Below are positions 28,659 to 39,132 of a stretch of 64,000 nucleotides of DNA, piece after piece. Location of the stretch: assembly GCA_016722445.1 (NCBI GenBank), contig JADKIZ010000004.1, positions 124,001 through 188,000 on the forward strand. Direction: 5' to 3'. Within the stretch, counting starts at the first letter, position 1. Each line of letters begins with the position of its first letter. The DNA comes from Flavobacteriales bacterium. Its GTDB lineage: Bacteria > Bacteroidota > Bacteroidia > Flavobacteriales_D > Sanyastnellaceae. Below the pieces are notes generated by a model. The model had not been told where the DNA came from. It saw only the letters and a program-made list of their open reading frames with translations, and did no database searches. Both the position numbers and the translations under genes were made by a program.

Positions 28659-28663
28659 AAACC

Positions 28664-29957
28664 TCAGTTAACGAGGTCTTTCCACTTTTGCTCGAGTTTG
28701 TTCACCTCCATGAATAGCCTCATGTTTTTTGTTTCAACAGAGTAAATTTTCAGGAAAGCAAAAGTCATTTCAATACGGCTGCCTTTCGATTCTTCAAGCA
28801 TACCAGTTGCATATTCCTCTTTGTTCAATGTCAATCCAAGCAAGTCTTTCGCAGCGATCAATATGGTCAATTTGTCTTCCATATTTTTTTCAGAAATTTC
28901 TGCGAGTTCTTCTTCATCGCCATTTTCAATCATGACAATCATTTTCTGAGCGGTGGTTTTCAAAGACTCATGAGATGCTGGATTGGTCGTAATACGTTGA
29001 CAATACATCATGGTCTTTTCGGGATCTTCATTCATGGCACAAAGCGATGCCGCCAGCATATCCAATTCTGGAATGTCCAATCCGGCCTGATTCGTATGAT
29101 CTACTGCCATCACTGCATCATCGATGGCTTCCTTTTTCTTGTCATCATCTTCTTTCGAGAGTTTGTATCGCTCATAAGCGCGCAGTCCATAACAAGAAGC
29201 CAATATGACTTTGGAGAACGAAGCTTCGTTGATTTTTTGTGCGCTATTGGCACTAAGGATCTGCGCTGAACAAGGATTTTTTTGATAGGTATCAATCAAC
29301 TTCGAAACACGATCTTCTGCCAGAAAATGCCATTCGTTCATCGAAATATTGATGACTTCCGTAAGCTCCTTCCAGAAACCACAATTCATTGTTGCCGATA
29401 TCCTCTTGTTTCACTTTGGACAATTCATACAAATTGATCTCCTTCGGAGAAGCGAAGCTCAATGTCCCAAACAATCCAAACATCAGGTGCTCCATGGAAT
29501 TGGAATACTTCAATTTATTGTGTGCCAAAAACTCTCTCGTGGGTGCTTGAATGGTATCCGGAGCCAAATCCAGAAACATCGGATATTGGTCTTCATCTGT
29601 TTCAAGAATGACATTCCTCAAGTCGTACATTTCTTTCCCCAATTGCATCCAATTGATGGAGTCCAAAGCTTGTGAAGTGGTATCTTTCATCAATTCGGTC
29701 ATTCGACTCATGAACTTGTACACTTCAGTTGCAGTCCCGATCTGGTCATCTTCGATTTTCAACATTTTCCGGAAATCAGTTTCATTCATCACCATTCCCG
29801 TCGATGCCCGCACCATCATTTTTGTACCACGATAAATGACAACCTGATAAGATTCCAAAGATTCCTCATAAGCCTTTTGTTCTTTTTCTAAATCCGATTT
29901 ACAGGAAGAGAATAAAATGATCAGACTGAGCAGGGAAAGCACAAGGTTTTTATTCAT
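28664..29957 (-). CDS. Lipoprotein of unknown function with TPR-like C-terminus, frameshifted
   Basis: The start MNKNLVLSLLSLIILFSSCKS is a lipoprotein signal (cysteine 19). The N-terminal half reads to YGSHQYFDE and continues as WHFLAEDRVSKLI in the next frame; one extra base at about 29333-29336 explains the break. The reconstructed protein has about 430 residues. The C-terminal half is helical with TPR-like spacing (for example VMAVDHTNQAGLDIPELDMLAASLC). No known domain name fits. The start at 29957 was chosen for the signal peptide. Confidence 0.72.
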
Positions 29958-30199
29958 GGTTGTGGAGATTGCGGCAAAAATAATGATCCCACATAACTTG
30001 GTAAAATTTCCTAGAAATGTGTATGGAATCATTTCGCCGTCACTCATCTAACGAACTCGTGTACGCTTGCGCAGCACTGCTTCAACTTCATGTGAAACAT
30101 GTTGAACATCTTCTTGAAATCTCTCGTGTTAACGACGCGGTTTGAATATCCATATTGGTTATATTCGTTTCCGCGATTTCCCCTACCTGCAACTCCTCT

Positions 30200-31420
30200 A
30201 TGGACAATAAAAAAGACTCCATCAGGGCTTTGGCCAAAGAAGCCAGCCTGATGCCACAGGAAGAACTTGTGGCTATATCTAAAAAACAATCAAGACTTAC
30301 CATTGGTATTCCGAGAGAAACATCGTTTCAGGAACGCAGGGTGGCACTTGTACCGGAAAGTGTAGCACTATTGGTAAACAATGGCCATGAGGTCATTGTA
30401 GAAACCAATGCCGGAAAAGAGGCAAGTTTTCAGGATCATGACTACAGTGAAGCGGGAGCCCGTATTGTCTATTCACCCGAAGATGTTTTCAGAAGTGAAA
30501 TCATCATGAAAGTTGCTCCACCAAGTTTACAGGAAATAGAGATGATGCCCGGCAGACAAACACTTGTTTCTGCCATTCATCTTCCGGTGCAGAAAGCAGA
30601 AACTTTCCATGCGTTGTCTATGAAAAAAATGACAGCCATTGCATGGGATTATATCCGAGATGAAACGAATATATTTCCTGTTGTTCGTGCAATGGGTGAA
30701 ATTGCAGGCAACACAGCAGTTCTCATTGCTGCCGAATACCTCAGTCATGCCAACGGTGGTCAAGGTCTCATGTTTGGTGGTATTTCCGGAGTGAAACCCA
30801 CCGAGGTAGTCATACTTGGCGCCGGAACTGTGGCAGAATCCGCCGCTCGTGCTGCGCTAGGTCTTGGTGCAAGTGTGAAAGTCTTTGACAATAGCACTTA
30901 CAAATTGAGAAGATTACAAAACGATATCGGATTCAGACTTTGGACCAGCACCATTCAACCATCTGAACTTCGTAATGCACTCGACACAGCTGATGTCGCC
31001 ATTGGTGCGATTCATACTTCCGGCGGCCGTACGCCTGTGGTCGTTTCTGAAGAAATGGTTAGCAACATGAAGTATGGTAGCGTCATTGTGGATGTGAGTA
31101 TTGATCAAGGTGGATGTTTTGAAACATCACGTGTGACTACGCATGACAAACCCGTCTTCAAAGAACATGGTGTAATACACTATTGTGTTCCGAATATTGC
31201 TTCACGTGTATCCAGAACTGCTTCTTACGCATTGTCGAACATCTTCGCTCCTACTGTAATTGCCATTGGTGATGAAGGTGGAATTTCCAATCTGGTCAAA
31301 CATCAGGAAGGATTCAGGAATGGTGTTTATATGTACAATGGAACACTCACCAATGAAGATATTGCTTCTTTGTTTGAGTTGAGTTGGAAAGACATTCGAC
31401 TGTTGCTGGCCGCTTTATAG
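30200..31420 (+). CDS. ald: Alanine dehydrogenase
   Basis: This 406-residue NAD-dependent enzyme interconverts L-alanine with pyruvate plus ammonia. It carries the alanine dehydrogenase/PNT N-terminal pattern GIPRETSFQERRVALVPESV, a NAD-binding GAGTVAESAARAALGLGA (about 215-232), the VVDVSIDQGGCFETS block and the IASRVSRTASYALSN motif near residue 340. The N-terminus is about 30 residues longer than typical bacterial Ald. The start at ATG 30200 is chosen; an in-frame start at 30155 would add 15 more. The gene ends with a TAG stop. With the cyanophycin genes it fits a nitrogen-handling theme, but they are 8 kb apart. Confidence 0.92.
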   Translation: MDNKKDSIRALAKEASLMPQEELVAISKKQSRLTIGIPRETSFQERRVALVPESVALLVNNGHEVIVETNAGKEASFQDHDYSEAGARIVYSPEDVFRSEIIMKVAPPSLQEIEMMPGRQTLVSAIHLPVQKAETFHALSMKKMTAIAWDYIRDETNIFPVVRAMGEIAGNTAVLIAAEYLSHANGGQGLMFGGISGVKPTEVVILGAGTVAESAARAALGLGASVKVFDNSTYKLRRLQNDIGFRLWTSTIQPSELRNALDTADVAIGAIHTSGGRTPVVVSEEMVSNMKYGSVIVDVSIDQGGCFETSRVTTHDKPVFKEHGVIHYCVPNIASRVSRTASYALSNIFAPTVIAIGDEGGISNLVKHQEGFRNGVYMYNGTLTNEDIASLFELSWKDIRLLLAAL

Positions 31421-31481
31421 TTCGAATTCGTTGAAATGAATTGAGGTGCAACCTCAAGCATTGGCATTTTGTCTTTGACAC

Positions 31482-31952
31482 ATGACTTCTACGCAGAAAG
31501 AAATCACCGTTATGAATCCTTGTCCTGTAGCCGCATTTCGTTTAAAGCAAAAACCTGGAGGACACTATTGTAAATCCTGTCATAAAACCCTCAAAGATTT
31601 TCGTGAATCTACCACTGAGGAAATCATATCCCAATGTGATGAGAATACTTGTGGCATTTTTTATAGCGATCAGGTTGTAACTCCAACATTCAATTTTGGG
31701 TACCGGATAAAATTTTTGTTGATGACAATGTTGTCGGTTTTCGGTTTAAATGTTTCGCCACTGAATGCACAGAAAAAAAACAAAATGGTTGCCATTCCTT
31801 CATCTTCTCAACGGCAAATTGAAAAAGACAAACAGCACCCCAATCCTCCTGCGCGATTCGAACCGATCAAGTTAGATCAGATCAAAACAAATCAAATTCA
31901 AAGGAAAAAGAAAAAGAAAGCGTACCGCACTATCGGTTGTCCTTCGTTTTAA
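31482..31952 (+). CDS. Four-cysteine-motif small membrane protein
   Basis: This 156-residue protein shares its N-terminal motif with the protein at 19089. C14, C30-x2-C33 and C57 occur as HYCKSCHKTLKDFR then NTCGIFYSD. A hydrophobic segment follows at about 72-95, ending near SPLNAQ. The rest is a short, basic, low-complexity tail (QRKKKKKAYR). It lacks the C-terminal domain of the longer relative. The motif is a recurring Bacteroidota membrane-protein module with no assigned role. It follows ald by 61 bp on the same strand. Confidence 0.7.
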   Translation: MTSTQKEITVMNPCPVAAFRLKQKPGGHYCKSCHKTLKDFRESTTEEIISQCDENTCGIFYSDQVVTPTFNFGYRIKFLLMTMLSVFGLNVSPLNAQKKNKMVAIPSSSQRQIEKDKQHPNPPARFEPIKLDQIKTNQIQRKKKKKAYRTIGCPSF

Positions 31953-31986
31953 TTGAAAAAGCCCTTGTGTCATCAGCATTTTTTCG

Positions 31987-32029
31987 GTCAACTCCACCCC
32001 ATTCAAGCGTCAACTCTTCCCATTCAAGC
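31987..32029. repeat. Short imperfect tandem repeat, two copies
   Basis: Two adjacent copies of a 21-22-bp unit (31987-32008 and 32009-32029) each begin GTCAACTC and end CATTCAAGC, and differ only in the middle. They lie in the 143-bp gap between two genes. No function is suggested. Confidence 0.5.
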
Positions 32030-32095
32030 ACTCAGACCAGAGATAAAGCAGTTCACGTAGCCATTTTTGATTCAGAATTAACCTAACGAATTCTA

Positions 32096-32439
32096 ATGAA
32101 AAATGCACTTTATGTGCTTTTGTGTATGCCTTCATTATTGTGGGCAAACCAAAAGCACCACACATCATCCAACAGGATTGGTGTGCTTCGTTTCAAGATG
32201 TAAGGTTCGGCGAACAGAATACGGATGACATCATTGTGATTGAGTCACCCTATATGATTTTGGGTAGCGAACTCATCATCTATTATTCCACCGGGCAAGA
32301 GTTTCAAAGACAAAAAGTGACTGGTGAGAAAATGTTGATCAACACCAGTACATGGCCTGCGGCTACCTATTTCTTTGTGCTTTCGTCCAATCGGATGAAC
32401 ACTGTGATTAGTTCCTACAAGGTAGAAAAACGAAATTGA
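32096..32439 (+). CDS. Minimal secreted protein resembling a stand-alone T9SS sorting domain, frameshifted
   Basis: ATG 32096 opens a signal peptide MKNALYVLLCMPSLLWA. The frame breaks at the AAAA run at 32151-32154: one missing A continues in the next frame as KAPHIIQQDWCASFQ and reads on to the stop at 32439. The mature part of about 97 residues has the beta-strand pattern of T9SS C-terminal domains: ELIIYYSTGQEFQ, a turn, and WPAATYFFVLSSN, with little else. It is thus either a tiny secreted protein or a free sorting-domain-like module. Sequence resemblance only. Confidence 0.5.
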
Positions 32440-32455
32440 TTGACAGGACATGCGT

Positions 32456-32492
32456 ATGAAATAGACCACATGCCCCATGTGGTCTATTTCAT
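32456..32492. repeat. Perfect 17-bp inverted repeat between convergent genes
   Basis: The arms 32456-32472 and 32476-32492 are exact reverse complements around a 3-base C loop. The hairpin begins 16 bp after the stop of the gene at 32096 and overlaps the pheT stop codon (32489-32491). No long T-run follows on either strand. A shared transcription stop for the two convergent genes is the simplest reading. Confidence 0.7.
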
Positions 32493-34930
32493 TTGCGCAA
32501 TTCCGCGCCCAGCTTTTCCTCCAATGATTGCTGAATCTTAGACATGATATTGTCAACCTGTTGATCAGTCATCGTTTTGCTGCTGTCCTGTAAAACAAAA
32601 CTGATGGCATACGACTTCTTACCCTCGTCTAGATTTTTGCCTTCATAAACATCGAAGAGGTTTACTTCACGCAATAATTTCTTTTCTGATTCGTAGGCGA
32701 GTCTCTCAATTTCAGAATATTTCACGGCTTTGTTCAGCAACATAGAAAGATCTCGTCTAACAGCTGGAAATTTCTCCGGTTCTTTATATGAAACACGCTT
32801 CTCCGGTTGAATTTTGATGATGGTATCCCAATGTACTTCTGCATAAAGAACAGGTACCTTCACATCGAAAGCATGCAAGAGTGAAGACGAAACATACCCT
32901 ATGGTTGCAATCAGATTTTTACCCACTGAACCTTGCAATGCATCATCAAAATGAGTGTGCTCTGCTGATTGGTATGACACACCACGCACAGACACCACCT
33001 TCATGAGATTATCCAATACACCTCTAATATCCTGAAATGAAACAGTATGATTTTGATTATTCTATGATTCTGGTTTTGTATTACCCGTCATTAAAATCGA
33101 CAAGAGTTTTTTCTCATGATGTTTGCCTTCTTTAACGGCATACACTTTACCAAACTCAAACAATTTTAAATCCGCATTGCGGTGATTTCTGTTCAATGAA
33201 ATGGCTTCCAGTCCGCTGAAAAGCAAACTTTGCCGCATCACACCAAGATCGCTGCTCAAAGGATTCAGCAGCGATACAACCTCAGCTTTTTGTTCCTCCG
33301 TCATGTGATCGAGATACTTCGCTTTTGTCAAACTCATCGACATCATTTCATTGAAGCCATTCGATGCCAAATATTCTGATGCGCGAAGTTGAATTTTCTC
33401 CGGGTCTGGCTGCGGTGCAAAAGACAAAGACGATTTCAACCCCTGCGGATAGTCGATATTGTTATAACCATAAATACGCAAAATTTCTTCTACCACATCT
33501 GCTTCACGAAGCACGTCATTGCGATAAAGAGGAATCTGCAAGTTCATCTCATCATCACTTTCCGAAAGAATGACGATTTCGAGATCGCGAAGTATGTTGC
33601 GCACAACGTCTTTACCAGGATCTTTACCAATTAAGGTGATTGCACGCTTCCAACTAAAATCAACCAGAGCAGGTTGCATGATTTCTGGATAGAAATCCTC
33701 AGCAGCATGTGTGGCTATACCACCAGCTATTTCCTTAATTAACGATGTGGCACGAAGCAACGCATTCATAGCCATGTTGGGATCACATCCACGCTCGAAA
33801 CGAAAACTTGCATCGGTATTTAATCCATGACGTCGTGCTGTTTTTCGAACACTCACCGGATTGAAATATGCACTCTCTAAAAAGACTTTTGTGGTTGATT
33901 CGGTGACACCACTTTTCAGTCCACCGAATACACCAGCGATGCACATAGGCTTTTCATCATCGCAAATCATGAGATCATCTGTTGAAAGCTCCCTTTCTAT
34001 TCCATCAAGGGTTACAAACTTTTCATCAAGTTTTGCTTTTCGCACAACCACTTTACCACCAGCAATCTGCCCCGCATCGAATGCATGCAATGGCTGTCCC
34101 ATCTCATGTTGGACAAAATTGGTGATGTCAACCACGTTGTTGATTGGCCGAAGTCCAATCACAGAAAGTCTCTTTTGCAACCATTCCGGTGATGGACCAA
34201 TTTTCACTCCATCGATGGTAATGCCGCAATATCTTGGACACGCATCTACATCGACCACCTCAACTTTCACAGGTGATCCTTGTGAAGTGTATTGCATATC
34301 ACCATTTGTAGGTCTTTTAAGTACGGGTTGATCCGATTTTGCACCTGCCATATTCCTTATTGCAGCATAGAGATCACGCGCTACTCCGAAGTGTGAAATA
34401 GCATCAGTGCGGTTTGGTGTTAAACCAATCTCGATACAATAGTCTTCACTGATTTGAAGAAATTGTGCGGCTGGCATGCCCGGCTGTGCAGAAGGATCAA
34501 GCACCATAATTCCTGCATGACTTTTTCCCAATCCAAGTTCATCTTCAGCGCAGATCATACCATGCGATTCCTGACCACGTATTTTTCCCTTTTTGATGGT
34601 GAAAGGCTCACCTTCGGATGGAAAAAGTTTGGCACCAATTGTTGCCACCAATACTTTTTGACCAGCCGCAACATTCGGTGCACCGCAAACAATGGGTAGT
34701 AACTCAGAACCCCCGATACTTACCTTAGTAAGACTTAGCCTATCCGCGTCAGGATGCTTTTCACAATGCATCACTTCTCCCACAACCACTCCCTGTAGAC
34801 CGCCAGGAATAGATTCTACCTTCTCGACAGATTCTACTTCTAGTCCGTTTGCAGTGAGGATTTCTGCGATCTCTTCCACTGAATAGGAAGTCTCGATATA
34901 GTCACAAAGCCAATTATAGCTGATTTTCAT
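32489..34930 (-). CDS. pheT: Phenylalanine-tRNA ligase beta subunit, interrupted by an in-frame amber codon
   Basis: This 813-residue subunit forms the alpha2-beta2 enzyme with PheS (48158). The EMAP-type tRNA-binding domain follows the start MKISYNWLCDYI (GEVMHCEKHPDADRLSL). B3/B4 editing and B5 regions follow, and the FDX-ACB anticodon-binding domain ends the protein (AVRRDLSMLLNKAVKYSE). The frame is intact throughout except for TAG at 33062-33064 (codon 623), in TGNTKPES*NNQNH, where relatives have tryptophan (TGG). A single G-to-A change explains it. Both flanking segments are in the same frame and clearly one protein. As the enzyme is essential, a sequencing error is likeliest. TAG is used as a normal stop by ald, so recoding is not supported. 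The start at 34930 fits homologues. Confidence 0.95.
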
Positions 34931-35199
34931 GTCTTTTCTATTGTCTGGATGACAGGAATTGAACTGTAGAACATCCACTCCTGAGTGCAGCTATTTGATG
35001 CAAAAGCGCTCTGCAGATGTCGTGTCTGTCAGTATATTCCGGGGTGCGAATGTACTTCTGAGAAACGGATTTTGAAACGCATTTAGATGATGAATTATTC
35101 GGTATATCCCATCATCATTCAATCACTGCCCGGCAATCGTGATCCACATCAACTCCGCCCTGATAAAGATCCACGTAATTTTATACCGAAATATCTCCC

Positions 35200-36048
35200 A
35201 TGAAATTTTTTGCACTCCTGATGGTTTTATTCGCTTCGATTTCGGAGTGTAAGACTCAATTGCCTTCGGGAACGCACACCTCAGTTGAAAATCAGAATAA
35301 CAAGGGTGATAGTATCACCAACCAAAACAAAATGATGAAAGTCGAAATCTGGAGCGACATCATGTGTCCGTTCTGTTACATCGGTAAACGAAACTTCGAA
35401 AATGCATTAACCCAATTTGCTGATAGCAACAGCATTCAAATTGAATGGAAGAGTTTTCAGCTTGATCCAACCATTCCAACACATTTTGATGAAAAAGTGA
35501 ATGTGTATGATTACCTCGCAGAGCGCAAAGGCTGGAGTCACGAGCAATCCATTGCAATGCACGACCGTGTAGTTGAAATGGCGAAAAATGTAGGTCTGGA
35601 TTATCGATTCGATCAGGCTGTAGTTGCTAATTCGTTTCATGCCCATAGAATGATACAAATGGCCAAAACCAAAGGACTTGGCGATGCCGCAGAAGAAAGA
35701 CTTTTTAGGGCATACTTCACAGAAGGTAAAAACTTTGGAGATCCCGCAGTATTGGTTGAACTAGGATCCGATATTGGTCTCTCAGAAGCAGAAGTGAAGG
35801 AAGCTCTTTCGAACGATGATTGGGCTTTTCTGGTGAACCAAGATATCCGTGAAGCACAAAGCATTGGAGTAACAGGTGTGCCATTTTTCGTATTCGACAG
35901 AAAATACGCCGTTTCAGGAGCACAACCACCGCAAGCTTTTCTTCAAGCGCTTGCCCAATCATACGATGAATGGAAATCTTCTAACAACATCAAAACATTG
36001 GATGTGAAAGATGGTCCAGTATGCACCCCTCAAGGTGACTGTGACTAA
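35200..36048 (+). CDS. DsbA-family (FrnE-like) oxidoreductase with signal peptide
   Basis: This 282-residue protein has a thioredoxin fold with a large helical insertion. The redox motif is CPFC (56-59) within VEIWSDIMCPFCYIGK, and the cis-proline loop is TGVPFFVFDRKYAVSGAQ near 230. FrnE-type proteins usually start at the MKVEIWSD position; here about 45 extra residues precede it and form a signal peptide (MKFFALLMVLFASIS), so the protein probably acts outside the cytoplasm. The C-terminus has an additional CTPQGDC cysteine pair. The substrate is unknown. Confidence 0.88.
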   Translation: MKFFALLMVLFASISECKTQLPSGTHTSVENQNNKGDSITNQNKMMKVEIWSDIMCPFCYIGKRNFENALTQFADSNSIQIEWKSFQLDPTIPTHFDEKVNVYDYLAERKGWSHEQSIAMHDRVVEMAKNVGLDYRFDQAVVANSFHAHRMIQMAKTKGLGDAAEERLFRAYFTEGKNFGDPAVLVELGSDIGLSEAEVKEALSNDDWAFLVNQDIREAQSIGVTGVPFFVFDRKYAVSGAQPPQAFLQALAQSYDEWKSSNNIKTLDVKDGPVCTPQGDCD

Positions 36049-36055
36049 CCTTCCA

Positions 36056-37990
36056 TCATTTGGTTTTGATGAATCGCGCTGAAGCTGCGCCTCCTTCACC
36101 CTGGACAATCAATAGATATGCACCCGCAGGCAATTCGGAAATGTCATCTTCAAGCACAAGTGTCTGTGCATCTAAAATATCAGACCGAAAAATATTTTTG
36201 ATGTGACTTCCCATGGTGGTGTACACATCCACATTCACATTTTTCGCTGCATAACTCAACTCGATTTTGGCAGCATATTTACCATCTGTCGGATTCGGCA
36301 CCACGGTAATTCTCCACGGTTTTGAAATTGGAATACATTGTTCCTCTATTTCATCCTCTTCGGCCATAGATTTCTCTTCATCATTGCTTACTTCCTTTGT
36401 AAAATTTACGTTTTGATATTCTTCATCATGAAGCGCAAACAATGCAAGATTCTCAGGTGGTATCGTTGTTTGAATCATGGCAACAAGAGGCGCACCTGCA
36501 TAACCTTGCCCATTTACAAAAGCGGCATCAAAACATGCGAAACCCGCAGAACCAACAAACCACATCGAACCTACCACGAAGACATTTCCACAACCATCGT
36601 GATACAATTGTGTTTCTTCAACACCATTACTCGACATAGGGACATTCGATGTCTTCGTCCATAGAGCAATACCATTTTCCGAGAAAGAAGCGACGATAAA
36701 CTGACAATAAAAACCCTTCAGGGTATCCTCTCCTATTACCAATGGCATATCGCCTTCAACATCCATTGTGTGAAAAAACGCATTCAATTTCCCTGATTCA
36801 TCTGCATCCAATCTGCAAATCTGACGTGCATGGTAAGTATTGATCCATCTCACGTTTCCAGTGTCGTCAAGACATGCAATAAAAGTTTTTTTCTCTGATG
36901 TTGTATCTACAACAATGCCGAATACACGATCAGAACAAATTAATCTACCGGAAATAAAAATATGTTTTTGGGCAGCAGTAACATCATCAAAAACGACAGG
37001 CGCTCCAGAGTATTTTACCCACAATAAATCCCCATCTTCAGAAATACAATTGATATATGCTTCATATCCCGGATCGTCCTTTTCGGAATTTGTTTCGCAT
37101 TTTCCTAAAACCTGATGAACAGGTGAACCATCTGCATGAATTTTTCCATGCATCGTTCCAACTGAAAAATAATGACCGTCATCAGATGACACAGACCGCA
37201 TACCTGGAATGTACGAGCCATTGGATGTCACGCATATCTCTTTGGTATCGTGACTCCATTCAATGTGCAGATCACTCTTCAACTTGATTACACAGTCATA
37301 TTGCACCCACGAAGAATAACCGAACTCGGTCTTTTCAAGACGGTGCTCACTTAACCCAATCATAAGTCCGCCATCCAACGTACCTGAAAAGCTCTTCCAT
37401 AAATAACGATCAAAACCAATCACAGCATGCATCTTTATGACTTCTCCTTGTGGTGATAAAACCGCGAATAGCATTGCATCACCAGTGTAAGTGTGCGTTC
37501 CATCAAAATTGATGTTTTCTGATAGTGTATCTCCCGATACCCATGAAGGCATCACTATCTTGCTGGAAATTGTTCCATCCTTATCATAAATTGAAACATC
37601 GCCCGGTACTTTTAAAGCTCTAAAGGCTAAGACAAAATTTCCCGTGGATAGCGCAGCAATTCCAAATAGATCGAAATGTTCGCCGAAATCACTTCCCTTT
37701 TTATTGTAGATGAAATTGCCCTTCGCATCATATGCAACAAAAAGAAACTCATTTCTAAAATATCCTAGATCCAATGAATCGTCAGTGTTGCTGTACATCA
37801 CAATTCTGCTGTCAAATGGATAGTAAGAAGGTTTCGCGTAATCCATAGCAATAAGGAGTTCTCCTCTTCTACTGTATGCCGATGAATGGACACCAGTAGC
37901 AAGCCCCATTCCCGTTGACGCCCAACTAAAATGTTGAGCCCCCGCATGCATATACACAAAATAAAAAAGAGGAATAAAAATCCATTTCAT
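36056..37990 (-). CDS. Secreted T9SS-sorted protein, probable beta-propeller
   Basis: This 644-residue protein has a signal peptide (MKWIFIPLFYFVYMHAGAQ). A repetitive middle region contains many strands of the type GNVRWINTYHA and GDLLWVKYSG, suggestive of a propeller. An acidic linker (EEKSMAEEDEIEEQ) precedes the C-terminal T9SS sorting domain, which begins WRITVVPNPTDGKYAAKI and ends AGAYLLIVQGEGGAASARFIKTK. No enzymatic motif is seen. The start at 37990 is chosen because it opens the signal peptide. It ends 7 bp from the convergent DsbA-like gene. Confidence 0.82.
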   Translation of the reverse strand: MKWIFIPLFYFVYMHAGAQHFSWASTGMGLATGVHSSAYSRRGELLIAMDYAKPSYYPFDSRIVMYSNTDDSLDLGYFRNEFLFVAYDAKGNFIYNKKGSDFGEHFDLFGIAALSTGNFVLAFRALKVPGDVSIYDKDGTISSKIVMPSWVSGDTLSENINFDGTHTYTGDAMLFAVLSPQGEVIKMHAVIGFDRYLWKSFSGTLDGGLMIGLSEHRLEKTEFGYSSWVQYDCVIKLKSDLHIEWSHDTKEICVTSNGSYIPGMRSVSSDDGHYFSVGTMHGKIHADGSPVHQVLGKCETNSEKDDPGYEAYINCISEDGDLLWVKYSGAPVVFDDVTAAQKHIFISGRLICSDRVFGIVVDTTSEKKTFIACLDDTGNVRWINTYHARQICRLDADESGKLNAFFHTMDVEGDMPLVIGEDTLKGFYCQFIVASFSENGIALWTKTSNVPMSSNGVEETQLYHDGCGNVFVVGSMWFVGSAGFACFDAAFVNGQGYAGAPLVAMIQTTIPPENLALFALHDEEYQNVNFTKEVSNDEEKSMAEEDEIEEQCIPISKPWRITVVPNPTDGKYAAKIELSYAAKNVNVDVYTTMGSHIKNIFRSDILDAQTLVLEDDISELPAGAYLLIVQGEGGAASARFIKTK

Positions 37991-38141
37991 GTGGTGCCTA
38001 TACAGGCCAAAACAATATCCGTTCATACTATGCCAGTGGTAGACGCTGTCATCCTGTAAAATGCAAGAAATATTAAAATTCCCGAACCAATGTTCAAAGC
38101 ACGCTCGTGTCCATCTCGGACATGATTATCTTGCGCTTGTG

Positions 38142-38882
38142 ATGAGCACTACAAGACTATTCAGCTTTCATGCGCCAATCTTGATGGGATTTCTGGTGGT
38201 GATGTTTGCGCTGAGTGGATTTACCACCATACCACATCAAAATGACAACATCACCTACCACATTTCCGATCCAAAAAATGAAAACATCAGGCTGTATTGG
38301 AAAGATGATCAGAACAACATGTTACTGAGTCTTTCCAACCTGAAAAATTATGTTGAGCAGAAAAATCAAAATTTGATCATGGGCATGAATGGCGGCATGT
38401 ATCAAGTGGATCACAAACCAGTGGGACTCTATATTGAAAATGGAGAAGTCATCAAAAAACTCAATCAGGCTGATGCACGCGGCAACTTTTATCTCAAACC
38501 AAATGGTGTTTTCTATTTGACGAAAAACCAGCAAGGCAGCATCTGCACCACTGAAAATTATCAAACAAACAAAGACATTCACTGGGCAACACAATCAGGA
38601 CCGATGTTGGTGATTGATGGAAAAATTCATCCGGAATTTCGACAAGGTTCTGCCAATCTGAACATCAGAAACGGTGTTGGGATATTGTCGGACGGAAAAA
38701 TCATTTTCGCCATTTCTAAAATCCCCATCAATTTTTACGACTTCGCAATTTTCTTTCAGGATATGGGATGCAAAAACGCTCTCTACCTCGATGGCTCCGT
38801 TTCCAAAATGTACTTGCCTTCTAAAAACAAAATGGATTTAGATGGGGATTTCGGAGTGATGATTGGAATAACTTCAAAATAA
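38142..38882 (+). CDS. Phosphodiester glycosidase family protein (NAGPA/DUF2233)
   Basis: This 246-residue exported protein has one N-terminal hydrophobic segment (about 8-28) and then the DUF2233/NAGPA fold: MGMNGGMYQ, WATQSGPMLVIDGKI, RNGVGILSDGKIIFAIS and the terminal ALYLDGSVSKMYLP. The family includes eukaryotic mannose-6-phosphate uncovering enzyme; bacterial members are presumed phosphodiester glycosidases acting on envelope or exopolysaccharide substrates. The start at ATG 38142 was chosen because it begins just before the hydrophobic segment. The 250 bp that follow hold no feature I can support. Confidence 0.85.
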   Translation: MSTTRLFSFHAPILMGFLVVMFALSGFTTIPHQNDNITYHISDPKNENIRLYWKDDQNNMLLSLSNLKNYVEQKNQNLIMGMNGGMYQVDHKPVGLYIENGEVIKKLNQADARGNFYLKPNGVFYLTKNQQGSICTTENYQTNKDIHWATQSGPMLVIDGKIHPEFRQGSANLNIRNGVGILSDGKIIFAISKIPINFYDFAIFFQDMGCKNALYLDGSVSKMYLPSKNKMDLDGDFGVMIGITSK

Positions 38883-39132
38883 CCTTTGACACATGTTGGC
38901 CTTTCAATCATTCTTGGTTGCGACTTATCTCAATAACTCAAATGACAATCGTTTCACAGAAAGTAGTCATTGGGATAGTTGTACAGAATTGATACTCGCT
39001 TCTATCAGAAAATCATTGTCAATGTTGAAGACAGTCACACTTGAATAATTCAATCCCACCAAATTCTGAAACTGTTTCAAGAACGGTTAATATTCCAAGA
39101 TGACAAATCATTTTTCTCCTTTCCTTTGAGCC

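Noticed and set aside
33062..33064. Reassignment of TAG to tryptophan
   Set aside because: ald ends with TAG as its normal stop, and only one such codon is seen; an error or local mutation is simpler.
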